A stretch of 64,000 bases of DNA from Arthrobacter globiformis (GCF_030818015.1 NZ_JAUSZX010000003.1:62001-126000); one strand, 5' to 3'; shown: positions 24,021 to 32,606, counted from the first letter of the stretch. Notes: a model not told the origin generated them from the letters alone. Translations and numbers: made by a program.

Positions 24021-25786
24021 GTGCTCCGAACCGTAAAGGGATGGGCCTCGGCGATGCCATCCTGGTCTGGCTGGCCATCGGCTTCATCGTCGTCTTTTGC
24101 GGCGGCACCTACGCGGCCGCCCACCTCGGCTCCTGGATGGCCGGCATCGACGCGCCCCCGGCGCACCCCATCGACCTCATCGCAGGGCTCATCAAAGGTC
24201 GAGTGCCCTGGCCAACCCAGTCCACCATTGTTGTATGCGCCATCGCTGGCTTGATCCTGCTCCTGGCCATGGTCGTACTCGTGGCCTGGCGGAAGGGCGC
24301 ATCCAAGCGCGCCCGGGTCGACAAGGCCGCACGCTACCTGGGCCGCGGCAAGTCCCTCGCCGCGTTCTCCGAAAAGGGAGCACAGGCCAAGGCAGAGCGG
24401 CTGGGGGTAAAGGAAACACCGGGGATCGTCGTCGGCAAGGTGGTCTCCACCGGCCAGAAGTTCGTCCAGTCGTGGGAAGACCTCAGCCTCGATATTTGGG
24501 GGCCCCGAACGGGTAAGTCGACTTCACGGGTGATGCCCGCGATCCTGGACGCGCCCGGCGCCGTGGTCTCAACGTCGAACAAGCGTGACGTCGTGGACGG
24601 TACCCGTGGCGTCCGAGAAGCCACGGCCCCAGTGTGGGTCTTCGACCCGCAAAAGATCGCCCAGGAAGAACCGGACTGGTGGTGGAACCCGCTCTCTTAC
24701 GTCACCGACGAAGAAAAGGCCTACAAACTCACCCAGCACTTCTCGGTCGGATCACGGGTGCCGGGGTCCAAGCCCGACGCCTACTTCGATCCCAAGGCCG
24801 AGGACATTCTCTCTTCGTACTTCCTCGCGGCCGCACTGGGCAATTTGCCGATCACGCAGGTGTACCTCTGGGTGACAGAGCAGGTCAGCCAGGAACCCAT
24901 CGAAATCCTCCGGGAGCATGACTACGAGCTGCAGTACAAGGGCCTGGAGTCCACGCTGAAGCTGGCTGACAAGCAGCGCGACGGTATCTTCGGCACCGCC
25001 GAGAAGATGATCCAGTGCCTGAAGAGTCGGAACACGCTCCGCTGGGTCGCCCCCGCCGGCGGCGCGACGGTCACCGGAGACCAGCGCCGGCAGTTCGACC
25101 CGCATTCCTTCGCCGCGTCTCAGGAGACGATTTACATCCTCTCTAAGGAAGGGGCGGGGTCAGCCGCCCCGCTCACCACCGCGCTGACGGTAGCCATCGC
25201 TGAGGCGATGGAGGAACGGGCCGAGCGCAGCGGCGGCCGGCTGCCCAAACCGGTCTTGTTCGCCCTGGACGAGCTGGCCAACGTTGTTCGTTGGGCCGGC
25301 CTGCCGGATCAGTTCAGCCACTACGGCTCCAAAGGCCTGATCGTCATGGGCATCCTGCAGTCCTGGTCCCAAGGCGTGGAGCTGTGGGGCGAGGCGAACA
25401 TGCGGAAGATCTGGTCCGCGGCGAACGTCAAGGTCTATGGCGGCGGCGTCGCCGAAGAAGGTTTCCTCCGCGCCCTCTCTGACCTGATCGGGGACTACAG
25501 CTACATCAACGTTTCCGTCTCATCAGGGAAGTCTGGATCCAGCCGCTCCCGCCAGGAGAGCAAGGAACGCATCTTCGACGTCTCCAACCTCGCCGAACTG
25601 GACCGCGGCCGCGCCGTAATCCTCGCATCTGGCGCGCCGGCCACCTTGGTCCGGACGATGCCCTGGTACACCGGGCCGCACAAGGACGTTGTGGAAGCGT
25701 CCATCAAAAAGTACAGCCCGCAGCCGGAGGAAGAACCAGTACCGATAGCAGCGGCGCCGGCCGCAAATCCATGGGTAACCGGGTAG
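24017..25786 (+). CDS. VirD4/TraG-type coupling protein
   Basis: A 589-aa T4CP, the ATPase that delivers DNA-protein substrate to the channel. It has two N-terminal membrane segments (residues ~12-35 and ~70-91), Walker A GPRTGKST at 162-169 and Walker B VLFALDELANV, followed by GLIVMGILQSWSQGVELWG, as in TraG/VirD4 proteins. It starts with GTG overlapping the VirB4 stop. A coupling protein implies DNA transfer, yet no relaxase gene is visible in the window, so the partner must be encoded outside. Confidence 0.9.
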   Translation: MSAPNRKGMGLGDAILVWLAIGFIVVFCGGTYAAAHLGSWMAGIDAPPAHPIDLIAGLIKGRVPWPTQSTIVVCAIAGLILLLAMVVLVAWRKGASKRARVDKAARYLGRGKSLAAFSEKGAQAKAERLGVKETPGIVVGKVVSTGQKFVQSWEDLSLDIWGPRTGKSTSRVMPAILDAPGAVVSTSNKRDVVDGTRGVREATAPVWVFDPQKIAQEEPDWWWNPLSYVTDEEKAYKLTQHFSVGSRVPGSKPDAYFDPKAEDILSSYFLAAALGNLPITQVYLWVTEQVSQEPIEILREHDYELQYKGLESTLKLADKQRDGIFGTAEKMIQCLKSRNTLRWVAPAGGATVTGDQRRQFDPHSFAASQETIYILSKEGAGSAAPLTTALTVAIAEAMEERAERSGGRLPKPVLFALDELANVVRWAGLPDQFSHYGSKGLIVMGILQSWSQGVELWGEANMRKIWSAANVKVYGGGVAEEGFLRALSDLIGDYSYINVSVSSGKSGSSRSRQESKERIFDVSNLAELDRGRAVILASGAPATLVRTMPWYTGPHKDVVEASIKKYSPQPEEEPVPIAAAPAANPWVTG

Positions 25787-25797
25787 GGGAGTAGGGC

Positions 25798-26238
25798 ATG
25801 ACTATCGACATTGGCCGATTCAGTGAAGCTCCCAGCTCGGACGTAGCGGACGCTGGCGCTAAGGCCGGGGAACAGCAGAAGCCCCCGGAACTGGTCTACG
25901 GCTCTGCCGAAGAGTTCCTGCACGAGCAGCTGCTGCCCACCTACGTGCGCGACGTCGATGGGCGCGCAGCAAAATGGTGCCTCGAATGGTACTTCCACCC
26001 GGAAGCTGTCTCCCGTGTAGAAGCGCTGTGGCGGGCCTGGGAACATTTAAGACTCGACGGGGCCACAGGCATAAGCGTGTGGTTCAAAGACCACGCAGAC
26101 CACCACATGAGCGTGCTTCTCGACCCACGCGGACCGTTCTACAAATGCGACATGCAAAAGCACCGCGACCCCGAACACCTCGAACCAAAGAAAGCACCGG
26201 CCGGATGGTTCCCAGACGTGCGGACGCAGCCAGCGTAG
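25798..26238 (+). CDS. DUF4913-like protein
   Basis: A 146-aa soluble protein. The stretch FLHEQLLPTYVRDVDGRAAKWCLEWYFHPEAVSRVEALWRAWEHLR (read in short pieces, residues ~42-87) followed by GISVWFKDHADHHMSVLLDPRGPF is the pattern of DUF4913 proteins, which occur at the ends of actinobacterial T4SS operons. The function is unknown. It follows the coupling protein by 12 bp and is the last gene of the transfer operon. A phosphate- or nucleic-acid-related role is possible but unsupported. Confidence 0.78.
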   Translation: MTIDIGRFSEAPSSDVADAGAKAGEQQKPPELVYGSAEEFLHEQLLPTYVRDVDGRAAKWCLEWYFHPEAVSRVEALWRAWEHLRLDGATGISVWFKDHADHHMSVLLDPRGPFYKCDMQKHRDPEHLEPKKAPAGWFPDVRTQPA

Positions 26239-26681
26239 AGGAGGCTTCCGAGAAGGGTGAGGGTGAGACAACCCTATGCAAGCCACTCACGGCCTCAGTA
26301 TTGCCTCGTCACCTATGGCGGCATCCTCATCCACCCCGCTCGGCGCTTTCGGGTTTGTAGCCTTAGGACTGACGGAGGGGCATTCCGTGCGATTACTTAG
26401 TACAGGTGTGTCAATCCTTCGGCATGGCTCGTAGCGGATCTGAGCCCTGGCCACGGCGTTTCCGCCACCCCTGGCCGGCCAGATCACTCACGCGAAGTGG
26501 GGGAGAGGAAGCTCTACGTTGGAGACCGGCGGATAACAATGTCCGCCCCGTTGGTGCAGAATGCGGCGGATCAAAGGCGATGCCTGATGTCCCGCCGCTG
26601 CTGCCTCATGCGGCGGCGGGTTCGGCTCTTCCGGTTCCGAATACCTGACTTCGACGTCGAAGTCCTGCCCGGGCCAGCCGG
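26239..26681. other. Intergenic region after the transfer operon
   Basis: No gene is supported. It contains an inverted repeat CCCGCCGC ... GCGGCGGG at about 26591-26621, without a T-run. An origin of transfer would be expected near a tra operon, but I cannot recognise a nick site here. Confidence 0.4.
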
Positions 26682-27299
26682 TTAGTCCTGCGCGGAGTGC
26701 CGGTCGATCAGCGATTTGGCCATGAGCCGGGCGAGTTCAGCGGCCTGCGGATCGCCTTCCATGGCGGAAATGATGGATCCTTTCAGCAGGAGGTGCCAGG
26801 CGCGGGCGAACTCACCGCAGCGCTCCAGCCCGGCATCTTCGGCCAAGGTTTGCACGTGCCCCCGGATCCTTGCCAGGTAACCCACGCAGGCTTTGCCTAA
26901 GGGATGGTCCGGGCCCATTTCCATCAGGACCCTAATAAGCATGTTGGATTGGTAACCGCCGTCGCCGAGCCGTTCAGCGAACACGTCAAAGATGACCAGC
27001 AGTTCTTCCTCGGAAGTGCGACTGCGATGCTGGACTTCGGCCATGACCTCGTCGAACCAGATATGGTCCCGCAGGGCCAGAACTGCCAGGACCAGATCGT
27101 CCTTGGAAGGGAAGTGCCGGTAGAACGTCGACTTGGCGACCCCGGACAATTCAATCAATTCGTTGACGCCGACATCCCGGATGCCCCGCTGGGAGAACAG
27201 ATCATAGGCGGTGGCAAGGATACGATCCACGACGCCGGCCCTGGGCACGGAGAGCGAGGCTGGAAATGAAATGCCGCGCGGAACGTCGACTTCGGTCAT
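26682..27299 (-). CDS. TetR/AcrR-family regulator
   Basis: A 205-aa repressor. The N-terminal HTH is clear (RILATAYDLFSQRGIRDVGV, ELIELSGVAKSTFYRHFPSKDDL, residues ~26-75); the C-terminal ligand domain is helical (residues ~85-200). The Cys at residues ~138 and ~161 are not conserved features that I know. The ligand and target cannot be deduced; neighbouring genes on both sides are unrelated, and the intergenic region upstream (27300-27474) shows no clear palindrome. Normal length for the family. Confidence 0.88.
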   Translation of the reverse strand: MTEVDVPRGISFPASLSVPRAGVVDRILATAYDLFSQRGIRDVGVNELIELSGVAKSTFYRHFPSKDDLVLAVLALRDHIWFDEVMAEVQHRSRTSEEELLVIFDVFAERLGDGGYQSNMLIRVLMEMGPDHPLGKACVGYLARIRGHVQTLAEDAGLERCGEFARAWHLLLKGSIISAMEGDPQAAELARLMAKSLIDRHSAQD

Positions 27300-27474
27300 T
27301 AAGGGAGTCTACGCCCCTACAGACGAAGGGGCCCGGACCCTACGAGCGACCAGCAGCGAAGAAGACTTGTCCGTAAGACCCGCCCATGACTCCGGGCGAC
27401 CGCGCGTAGCGCTGGGTCGCTGCTATACCCGATCTAGCGTGCAACGGCTCAATCGCGTCCCCGGCGAAGCCACG

Positions 27475-27882
27475 TTATGGCTTCGCCAGGGAGGAAGTGA
27501 AGTACCTGATGGGGAATGGCAGCGGGATCACCCGCAAAACGAAAAGGGCGATAACGTAATCCACCGGGGATGACCCCAACAGCGCGATCCGGGAAACGTC
27601 CGAGGGTGAAGGAAAGACCCGTCTCGCAGCCCGGGAGAAATTTACCCCTTGAACATGTATCAGCATCGGAAGCCTCGCGCCCTGGCCCAGCGCGTCGATG
27701 ACTTCAAGAGCGGCGTGAGCCTCGTCAGCCCCTATCGTCTCGCCTGCTCTCCAGCGCAGCCGCAGGAATCCATCGGCGAGTTCCATAGTGCCCTTATCGG
27801 CTATGTCGAGACTGCGAATGTGGTCCTCATCTTGTGAATTTTTCAATCCAACCCCTGACCGTAGCCCAGAACATGGTGGCAC
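27475..27882 (-). CDS. Small STAS/SEC14-like protein, copy 1 (DUF7793-like)
   Basis: Related to the protein encoded at 37379-37768: both contain a motif of the type SLDIADKGTMELADGFLRLRW, then DALGQGARLPMLIHVQGVNF, SRIALLGSSPVDYVIALFVLRV and a terminal YFTSS. The paralogue begins with ATG just before RSIEI; at the matching position here the codon is ATT (27817-27819), preceded by GAGGA at good distance. Either an unusual ATT start is used, giving ~114 aa, or translation begins at the upstream ATG at 27882. The fold seems STAS/SEC14-like and the function is unknown; such proteins are common in Arthrobacter. Confidence 0.7.
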   Translation of the reverse strand: MPPCSGLRSGVGLKNSQDEDHIRSLDIADKGTMELADGFLRLRWRAGETIGADEAHAALEVIDALGQGARLPMLIHVQGVNFSRAARRVFPSPSDVSRIALLGSSPVDYVIALFVLRVIPLPFPIRYFTSSLAKP

Positions 27883-28167
27883 CCATTAGTAACTCGGCGG
27901 AACAGGCTTTTGTTTGCACATCACCCGACAGCCGCTCCCAACACGTCCGGTGGAGTCTGGGGGGCCGGGCATGGCCAACATCGTCGCCGATTCACCCAGG
28001 GGGCGCGGCCTCGCGATGATCGGCCAGATCATGATCAACCTCCAAGGCCCGGGAAAGAGAGTGTCCATTTAGGTTCGGGAGCCGGCTTTAGCGATCGGGC
28101 GTACAGGGTAAAGACCTTGCCCTGGCCCCGTTTGGTGTTGAGTGCCGGTCTCGGCCTACAGTTGGGG

Positions 28168-28217
28168 CCGTAGCCCGGTATGCCCCTCAATATGCCGGGC
28201 TACGGCCTTTTAATTAC
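28168..28217 (+). terminator. Strong Rho-independent terminator
   Basis: CCGTAGCCCGG (28168-28178) and CCGGGCTACGG (28195-28205) are perfect 11-bp complements, followed by CCTTTTAATT. No clear plus-strand protein gene lies upstream (27883-28167 holds none that I trust), so it may end a small RNA or the remnant of a lost gene. Confidence 0.75.
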
Positions 28218-28245
28218 CTTGGCCCTCGCGTGGTCTCTCGGCGAA

Positions 28246-28566
28246 CTAGTGGGCTGCGTCGTATTTCGCGGTGATTTCCCGATTGATGGCTCCGCGGCTG
28301 TTCACGCTCAGGCCTTGAGCCTCGGCCCAGGCCCGGATTTTCCCGGTCCTGCTTTTTCCGGAGGGTGGTCTGCGGGTCTTTCCCGCCGGTCCTGCCGTTC
28401 TGCGGCCTGCTGACGCATACCGGCTAACGGTTGCGCGCAGTTCCTCGGCATGAGCGGAATTGAGATCAATTTCGTAGGAATTGCCATCTATGGCAAAGCG
28501 CACTGTTTCTTCGGCTGCCGACCCGTCGATGTCGTCTTCAAGAACGATGATTCTTCAAATTGCCAT
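28246..28566 (-). pseudogene. lsr2: Lsr2-like protein with a premature stop
   Basis: Lsr2 is the actinobacterial nucleoid-associated silencer of AT-rich DNA. From an ATG at 28564-28566 the frame reads M-A-I-stop (TGA at 28555-28557) and then continues RIIVLEDDIDGSAAEETVRFAIDGNSYEIDL, the typical Lsr2 dimerisation domain, so the gene seems interrupted at codon 4. The open part could still be read from a GTG at 28503, giving 85 aa that lack the first beta strand. The C-terminal DNA-binding motif, normally RGR, reads RGA here (SVNSRGAINREI). Both points suggest that this copy is not a normal silencer. Confidence 0.75.
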
Positions 28567-28669
28567 CAGAAAATTCTAACAGCGTTCTTCCACGCGAATT
28601 GGGCATTGAGTGCACGTGGCCCTTCGCCACCGGAAGTCGCTGTTGATCAACCACCACCGATGACCGCTT

Positions 28670-29044
28670 TTATGGTTTTTGGAGTTGAAGCTGCAATGCT
28701 TCGTGGATGCGTTCTTTCAAGGCACGAGGGCGGAATGGCTTGGTCATGACCGTGTTGGCTCCCGCCGAGGTGACCTGCTCTGCCACGTCTTCGTGGCCCG
28801 TGAGCATGAGGATGTAGACGTCGCTGAAGGCCCTTATCCGGTTGATTACTTCAAGGCCGTTGATGTCGGGAAGGCCGAAATCGAGGATGACAATGTCAGG
28901 GATATTTGTCCGTACGGCGTTGATGCCGGCGGTACCCCTTGCCGCAGTCCGGACGTCAATATCTGAAGCCTCAAGGATTGCCTGGATGAGACCGCGGACG
29001 TCCGCGTCGTCCTCAATTACAACAGCCGTTCGGGTCCCCAACAT
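28670..29044 (-). CDS. Single-domain response regulator, CheY-like
   Basis: A 124-aa receiver domain without an output domain. The acidic pocket (EDD at residues 11-13), the phospho-acceptor Asp55 in VILDFGLPD, the Thr82 in LMLTGHE and the Lys102 in MTKPF are all present, so it should be phosphorylatable. I start it at the ATG at 29044 (preceded by AGGAGA), because the longer frame adds an implausible Cys/Arg-rich leader. It may belong with the Hpt-like protein at 30.6 kb and the EAL-like protein at 31.2 kb; no histidine kinase is visible nearby. Confidence 0.85.
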   Translation of the reverse strand: MLGTRTAVVIEDDADVRGLIQAILEASDIDVRTAARGTAGINAVRTNIPDIVILDFGLPDINGLEVINRIRAFSDVYILMLTGHEDVAEQVTSAGANTVMTKPFRPRALKERIHEALQLQLQKP

Positions 29045-29849
29045 GACACATCTCCTATGGCAGCCCCAGTACCGCCTTTGAGGGAACCATATCAAACATA
29101 TGCAGCGGATATTTATGTGCTGTTTGGCGTGAAAGGCCGGCAGTTTTGATGCCGTATCGGCTTGTGCGGGTTTCCAGTTCAGCAGGAGATACGCGACGCC
29201 CATTCCCTGATGTCTTCGTGTGCGAAGCGGACTCCGGGGAGGGCAGTGCGGAGCCTGTCGCCGATCCTGCCTTCCACAACCAACAACGGAAGGCCGGCGG
29301 AGACCGCGGCTGTGGTTTCAAGGACTTCGTCCAGGCGTTCCAGCAGGCCTGACAGGATCTGGTGGACCCGATGATGGCGGCGCGGTCAGCGGACTTGAAG
29401 CGGTGGAGACAGCGATGGCGTGCCGTCTGTCCATTGGACTTTCAGGATTTGGACTAGGAAGGAGGACGATGCGGGTGCCCGGTGCAGAGCCTGGTGATTT
29501 GTTCCACGGCGGCGCTGGCATGGATCTCCTGGACGACCCCCTGAATTCCACCTCGGGAACACCCAAGCAGTCATCGAGTTCGATCCGGCCGCCTGCCGGG
29601 AAGCGGTGGAGGGGCATGGGGTTCCTTGCGGTGAACCCGTCGCCTTCGGGCTTAAGTATGGGCGAGGGAAAGTGTCAGGCATGTCCTAGGGGACTGATGA
29701 TTGCCAGTGTTTTTGCCCTTGCGGGAAAGACATAGAACGGCGGTGGCCGGCACATGCTTGCGTGCATGAGAGCATGGGCGGGGCCGGAAGGACGAGCTGA
29801 GGGGCGCACAAACCGACCGTCCGGTGATTCAGGATTCCAAAAAGGGCAG
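29045..29849. other. Region of decayed coding sequence
   Basis: About 800 bp without an intact gene. It includes the degenerate minus-strand gene described at 29179-29617 and nothing else that I trust. Confidence 0.4.
29179..29617 (-). pseudogene. Degenerate gene of unknown function
   Basis: On the minus strand, fragments of coherent protein sequence are spread over different frames: GGRIELDDCLGVPEVEF near 29560-29610, VVQEIHASAAVEQITRL near 29500-29560, and LLERLDEVLETTAAVSAGLP, LLVVEGRIGDRLRTALPGV, RFAHEDIREWASRISC ending at a TGA at 29179-29181. The pieces follow one another in order, which suggests one gene with two or more frameshifts. I do not recognise the family. Confidence 0.35.
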
Positions 29850-30353
29850 GTGCTTATCGTGGGCGGCGGCGCAGAGATTTGGCGTACTGATCCACGCACG
29901 CTGCGGGATGTGGTCCTTGACCGGGAGGCAGTGGAAAGCCGGCTCGCCGGTTGCCCACCGCTGGAGCGTGTGTGGTTCCTGGCGTTGCTGGACCGCGATG
30001 AGGAAGCACTGAGTGAGGGCCTGCCATTGCTGGCTGAATCCCGGGACCGGCTTAAGCCACTGCTGGTCCTGGCCCAGGTTTATCAGCGCAGCTACCGGTG
30101 GCATGAGGCGGCGAGGCTGCAGGAGGAAGCGCTCCGGCTGGCCTCAAGCCGGGCCCGGGAAGCGATGGTCCGCCACGAGATTGGCCGGCGTCTCTTTGAT
30201 GAAGCCCGGTACAGGGACGCCGCTGCCGAATTCGAATGGGCCAGCGACCTGTACCGGGTGACCGGGCGTGAGCAGCTGTCCACGGTGTCGCGGCAAGCGA
30301 TGGAACGCGCCCGGCAGGCCCACGCTGCCCACCAGTTGCCCGCTCCCCTCTAG
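29850..30353 (+). CDS. TPR-like helical repeat protein
   Basis: A 167-aa all-helical protein with tetratricopeptide-like spacing: LERVWFLALLDRDEEALSEGLPLL, RLKPLLVLAQVYQRSYRWHEAARLQEEALRLA, REAMVRHEIGRRLFDEARYRDAAAEFEWASDLYRVTG (given as separate helical pairs). It probably acts as a protein-interaction adaptor. I start at the GTG at 29850, preceded by AAAGGG; a longer frame from 29754 adds a Gly/Arg-rich leader that looks non-coding. It stands alone between the decayed region and the Hpt-like gene and might serve the same signalling cluster. Confidence 0.6.
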   Translation: MLIVGGGAEIWRTDPRTLRDVVLDREAVESRLAGCPPLERVWFLALLDRDEEALSEGLPLLAESRDRLKPLLVLAQVYQRSYRWHEAARLQEEALRLASSRAREAMVRHEIGRRLFDEARYRDAAAEFEWASDLYRVTGREQLSTVSRQAMERARQAHAAHQLPAPL

Positions 30354-30598
30354 GAACCGCAACAAACAGCAACAGTCAGGGCGGCCCCCACGACTGCCCG
30401 GAAAATTGAGCCTATTTAGTGGATACGGTGCACCGGTCTTGAGAATTCGTGGCCAGAATGGGCGAAGCGGCGTGCAGCAGCGCGCGTGTCTCTAACCAGA
30501 ACGGAACCAGTGTGCACCACTCCGCAGGCCAGCCCTCACGGCACGGGCAGCCGCCCGCGCCCGACCGGTCCTCCTCCAGCCCAGGAAAATTTGGGGGT

Positions 30599-30967
30599 TT
30601 GACGGCGAATGAGTCTCCGCAGGTTATGGACGCCACGGTCTTGCGGATACTCGAGGAACAGGCCGGGCACAGCGTGGCGGCGAAGTTTTTCCAGGATTAC
30701 CTTGCTCTGTTGCCGGTGCGCACCGGCGGCATCGTTGCCGGTATCGCGGTCGAAGACCGGGAACGCGCCCTGGACCATGCGGTGAGCCTCAGGGTAGTTT
30801 CCGCGATGATCGGCGCCCGGCAGATGGAAGAATGCGCCGGAGCGCTGGAACGGCAATTGCGGCTGGGCCATACACCGGCAGTCGACGCAACTAAGCGGCT
30901 GCTGTCCAGGAACATTCTCCGGATCCTCTACGAGTCCCACCGCCAGGGCCTTGTGATAAGCCCCTAA
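30599..30967 (+). CDS. Hpt-like domain protein without the usual His
   Basis: A 122-aa (from TTG at 30599) or 113-aa (from ATG at 30626) all-helical protein. The pattern LDHAVSLRVVSAMIGARQMEECAGALERQL matches the core helix pair of histidine-phosphotransfer domains (A-H-x-L-K-S-S-x-x-x-G-A, then L-x-x-x-C-x-x-L-E), but the position of the phosphorylated His is a Val; a His lies two residues earlier. Either the register is shifted or the protein is a pseudo-Hpt that binds without phosphotransfer. It is 240 bp upstream of the EAL-like gene and ~1.6 kb from the response regulator. The start is uncertain. Confidence 0.6.
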   Translation: MTANESPQVMDATVLRILEEQAGHSVAAKFFQDYLALLPVRTGGIVAGIAVEDRERALDHAVSLRVVSAMIGARQMEECAGALERQLRLGHTPAVDATKRLLSRNILRILYESHRQGLVISP

Positions 30968-31209
30968 ATTCGCAGTGGATGCTGCGTCAACCTGAACGCC
31001 CATTCCAATGGCCGGCCTATCCTTCCCGGAACAGAAGCATGCCGGAATCAGACAATTCCGGATCAAAATAAATACCTTCCCCGTCTTATTCCTTTCGTCT
31101 AGCGGTATGGTTCTCTCAGGTCGTCCCGTTCCTGCCCCTGAAAGGCAGCAGGCGCGGTGGCCGCTGCCGGGCTCAGCCGGCAGGCACCCACCCATAAAGG
31201 AATAAGCCG

Positions 31210-32337
31210 ATGTCCAGGGACGAGTTTTCTCTTCCGGCCGCCGGCGCAGAACCGATACCGGGTCCGGGGGGACCGGCGATGCAGTCGCCACAGGACGTGG
31301 ACTGCCTGACTCTGCGCCGCCAGGTCATGGAGCTGATCGAGGACGTCCTGAAGGATCCTGATCCTGACCGTGATTGGGCCAGGGCCCAGCTGCGTGAGCT
31401 CCTGGCCGCGTACCCGGGGAATCCGGAGCGGGCGCTGCTGGAACACCTGATCGCCACACGAAATCAGACGGACTTCGCTGAGGAAAACAACGTCCCCTCC
31501 GACAAGGACGTGGACAGGGCACCCTCCGCGTCCGTGGATACCGGTCCCCGGCCCGTTCCCTTCGAACGTCGCACGAAAAAGAGAATCCAAGCCGTGCTGG
31601 GCAACAGGATGCTGCTGACGGCTTTTCAGCCTATTAGGGAACTGCCGGCCGGAAGAGTTACCGGCTTCGAGGCCCTGACGAGGTTTGTGAGCAAGGACGG
31701 AGCCAGCGCCGACACATGGTTCAGGGAGGCCGCCGCCATTGGCCTTGGCACGGACCTGGAGCTCGCTGCTCTCCAGTGCGCACTATCTGCAGCTCGGGAA
31801 ATCCCCCCGCATCTATTCATCGCCTTCAACCTGAGCCCCAAGACGTTCACCCAGGCGCCACTCCGGGAGATGCTGGAACACTCCCACGTGGCCGTGGACA
31901 GGATCGTCGTGGACCTGACAGGACCGGCCGACAGCGGGGACTGGGAAGCGGCGGCCAGAGCCCTGGACCCGCTCCGCCAACGCGGCCTGCGCGTCGCGGT
32001 GGACGGTTCCGGCAGCGACGCCGCGTCACCGGCACAGATCCTGAGCCTGCGGCCGGACATCATCAGGCTCGACCGGGACTTCATCACCGCCATCGCCGCC
32101 TCACCGGCCCGTGATGACCATGCCGTGGTGGCGCTTGCCTTCGAAGTGGGTGCCGTCCTGGCCGCCGAAGGCGTAGAAACAGAGGCAGAACTCGCCGCGG
32201 TCGTGGAAGCAGGCCTGACCGAAGGACAGGGCTACCTGCTGGGCCGGCCCTCGGTGCATCCCCTTGACTGGTCTGCCTGGATCATTCAGGCAGAAACCAC
32301 CGCCACCGGGCCATACCTTGGCGGATCGAAAACCTAA
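31210..32337 (+). CDS. EAL-domain protein, probably catalytically inactive
   Basis: A 375-aa protein whose residues ~125-365 match EAL domains (cyclic-di-GMP phosphodiesterases). The signature EAL is intact (FEALTRF, 154-156), and AFNLSP, LAAEGVETEAEL and GQGYLLGRP are good matches. However, the metal-binding DDFG motif reads VDGSG (264-268), the catalytic Lys position reads R in IIRLDRDF, and the ELTE glutamate region reads DLTG. These changes predict loss of hydrolysis, so it may be a c-di-GMP receptor or protein-binding domain. The N-terminal ~120 residues are helical and not recognised. AAAGGA precedes the ATG. Confidence 0.82.
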   Translation: MSRDEFSLPAAGAEPIPGPGGPAMQSPQDVDCLTLRRQVMELIEDVLKDPDPDRDWARAQLRELLAAYPGNPERALLEHLIATRNQTDFAEENNVPSDKDVDRAPSASVDTGPRPVPFERRTKKRIQAVLGNRMLLTAFQPIRELPAGRVTGFEALTRFVSKDGASADTWFREAAAIGLGTDLELAALQCALSAAREIPPHLFIAFNLSPKTFTQAPLREMLEHSHVAVDRIVVDLTGPADSGDWEAAARALDPLRQRGLRVAVDGSGSDAASPAQILSLRPDIIRLDRDFITAIAASPARDDHAVVALAFEVGAVLAAEGVETEAELAAVVEAGLTEGQGYLLGRPSVHPLDWSAWIIQAETTATGPYLGGSKT

Positions 32338-32353
32338 GCTAAAGCGGTGACGA

Positions 32354-32455
32354 CTAACGGGAGGTCAGCGCCAGAACCACGACGACGGCGGTCATGATGG
32401 TGAGGATGCCGAGACCAGGCCGCCGCCGGTGCGGGTTGATGTCGATGTAGGGCAT
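32354..32455 (-). CDS. 33-aa single-span membrane peptide
   Basis: A short gene on the minus strand: MPYIDINPHRRRPGLGILTI and then MTAVVVVLALTSR. A basic cytoplasmic start (HRRRPG) is followed by one ~18-residue hydrophobic helix, so it should sit in the membrane with a tiny tail outside. It begins 4 bp after the stop of the next small gene, as in a bicistronic unit. Small proteins of this type often modify membrane complexes, but the partner is unknown. Confidence 0.6.
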   Translation of the reverse strand: MPYIDINPHRRRPGLGILTIMTAVVVVLALTSR

Positions 32456-32459
32456 GCGC

Positions 32460-32606
32460 CTATTCCACCGGACCCGCCTGGACCGGCTTCTTACGCCGGT
32501 ACTGACTATTGATCCCCCACCGGAAGAGGACATGCGCGCACAGCAGAGACAAGAGCATGAAGCCCATCAGCGCGGCGAGGCCGATCAGGTACCGAGTGAA
32601 ATCCAA
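32460..32606 (-). CDS. 48-aa single-span membrane protein, TTG start
   Basis: Minus-strand frame starting with TTG at 32606 (GAAAGGT nine bases upstream): DFTRYLIGLAALMGFMLLSL, then LCAHVLFRWGINSQYRRKKP and VQAGPVE. One hydrophobic helix is followed by a basic stretch, which predicts N-out/C-in topology. The hydrophobic-basic design and the spacing to the next small gene support coding. The 41-bp repeat at 32826-32866 lies ~220 bp upstream and has a near copy upstream of the multicopper oxidase gene. Confidence 0.6.
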   Translation of the reverse strand: MDFTRYLIGLAALMGFMLLSLLCAHVLFRWGINSQYRRKKPVQAGPVE

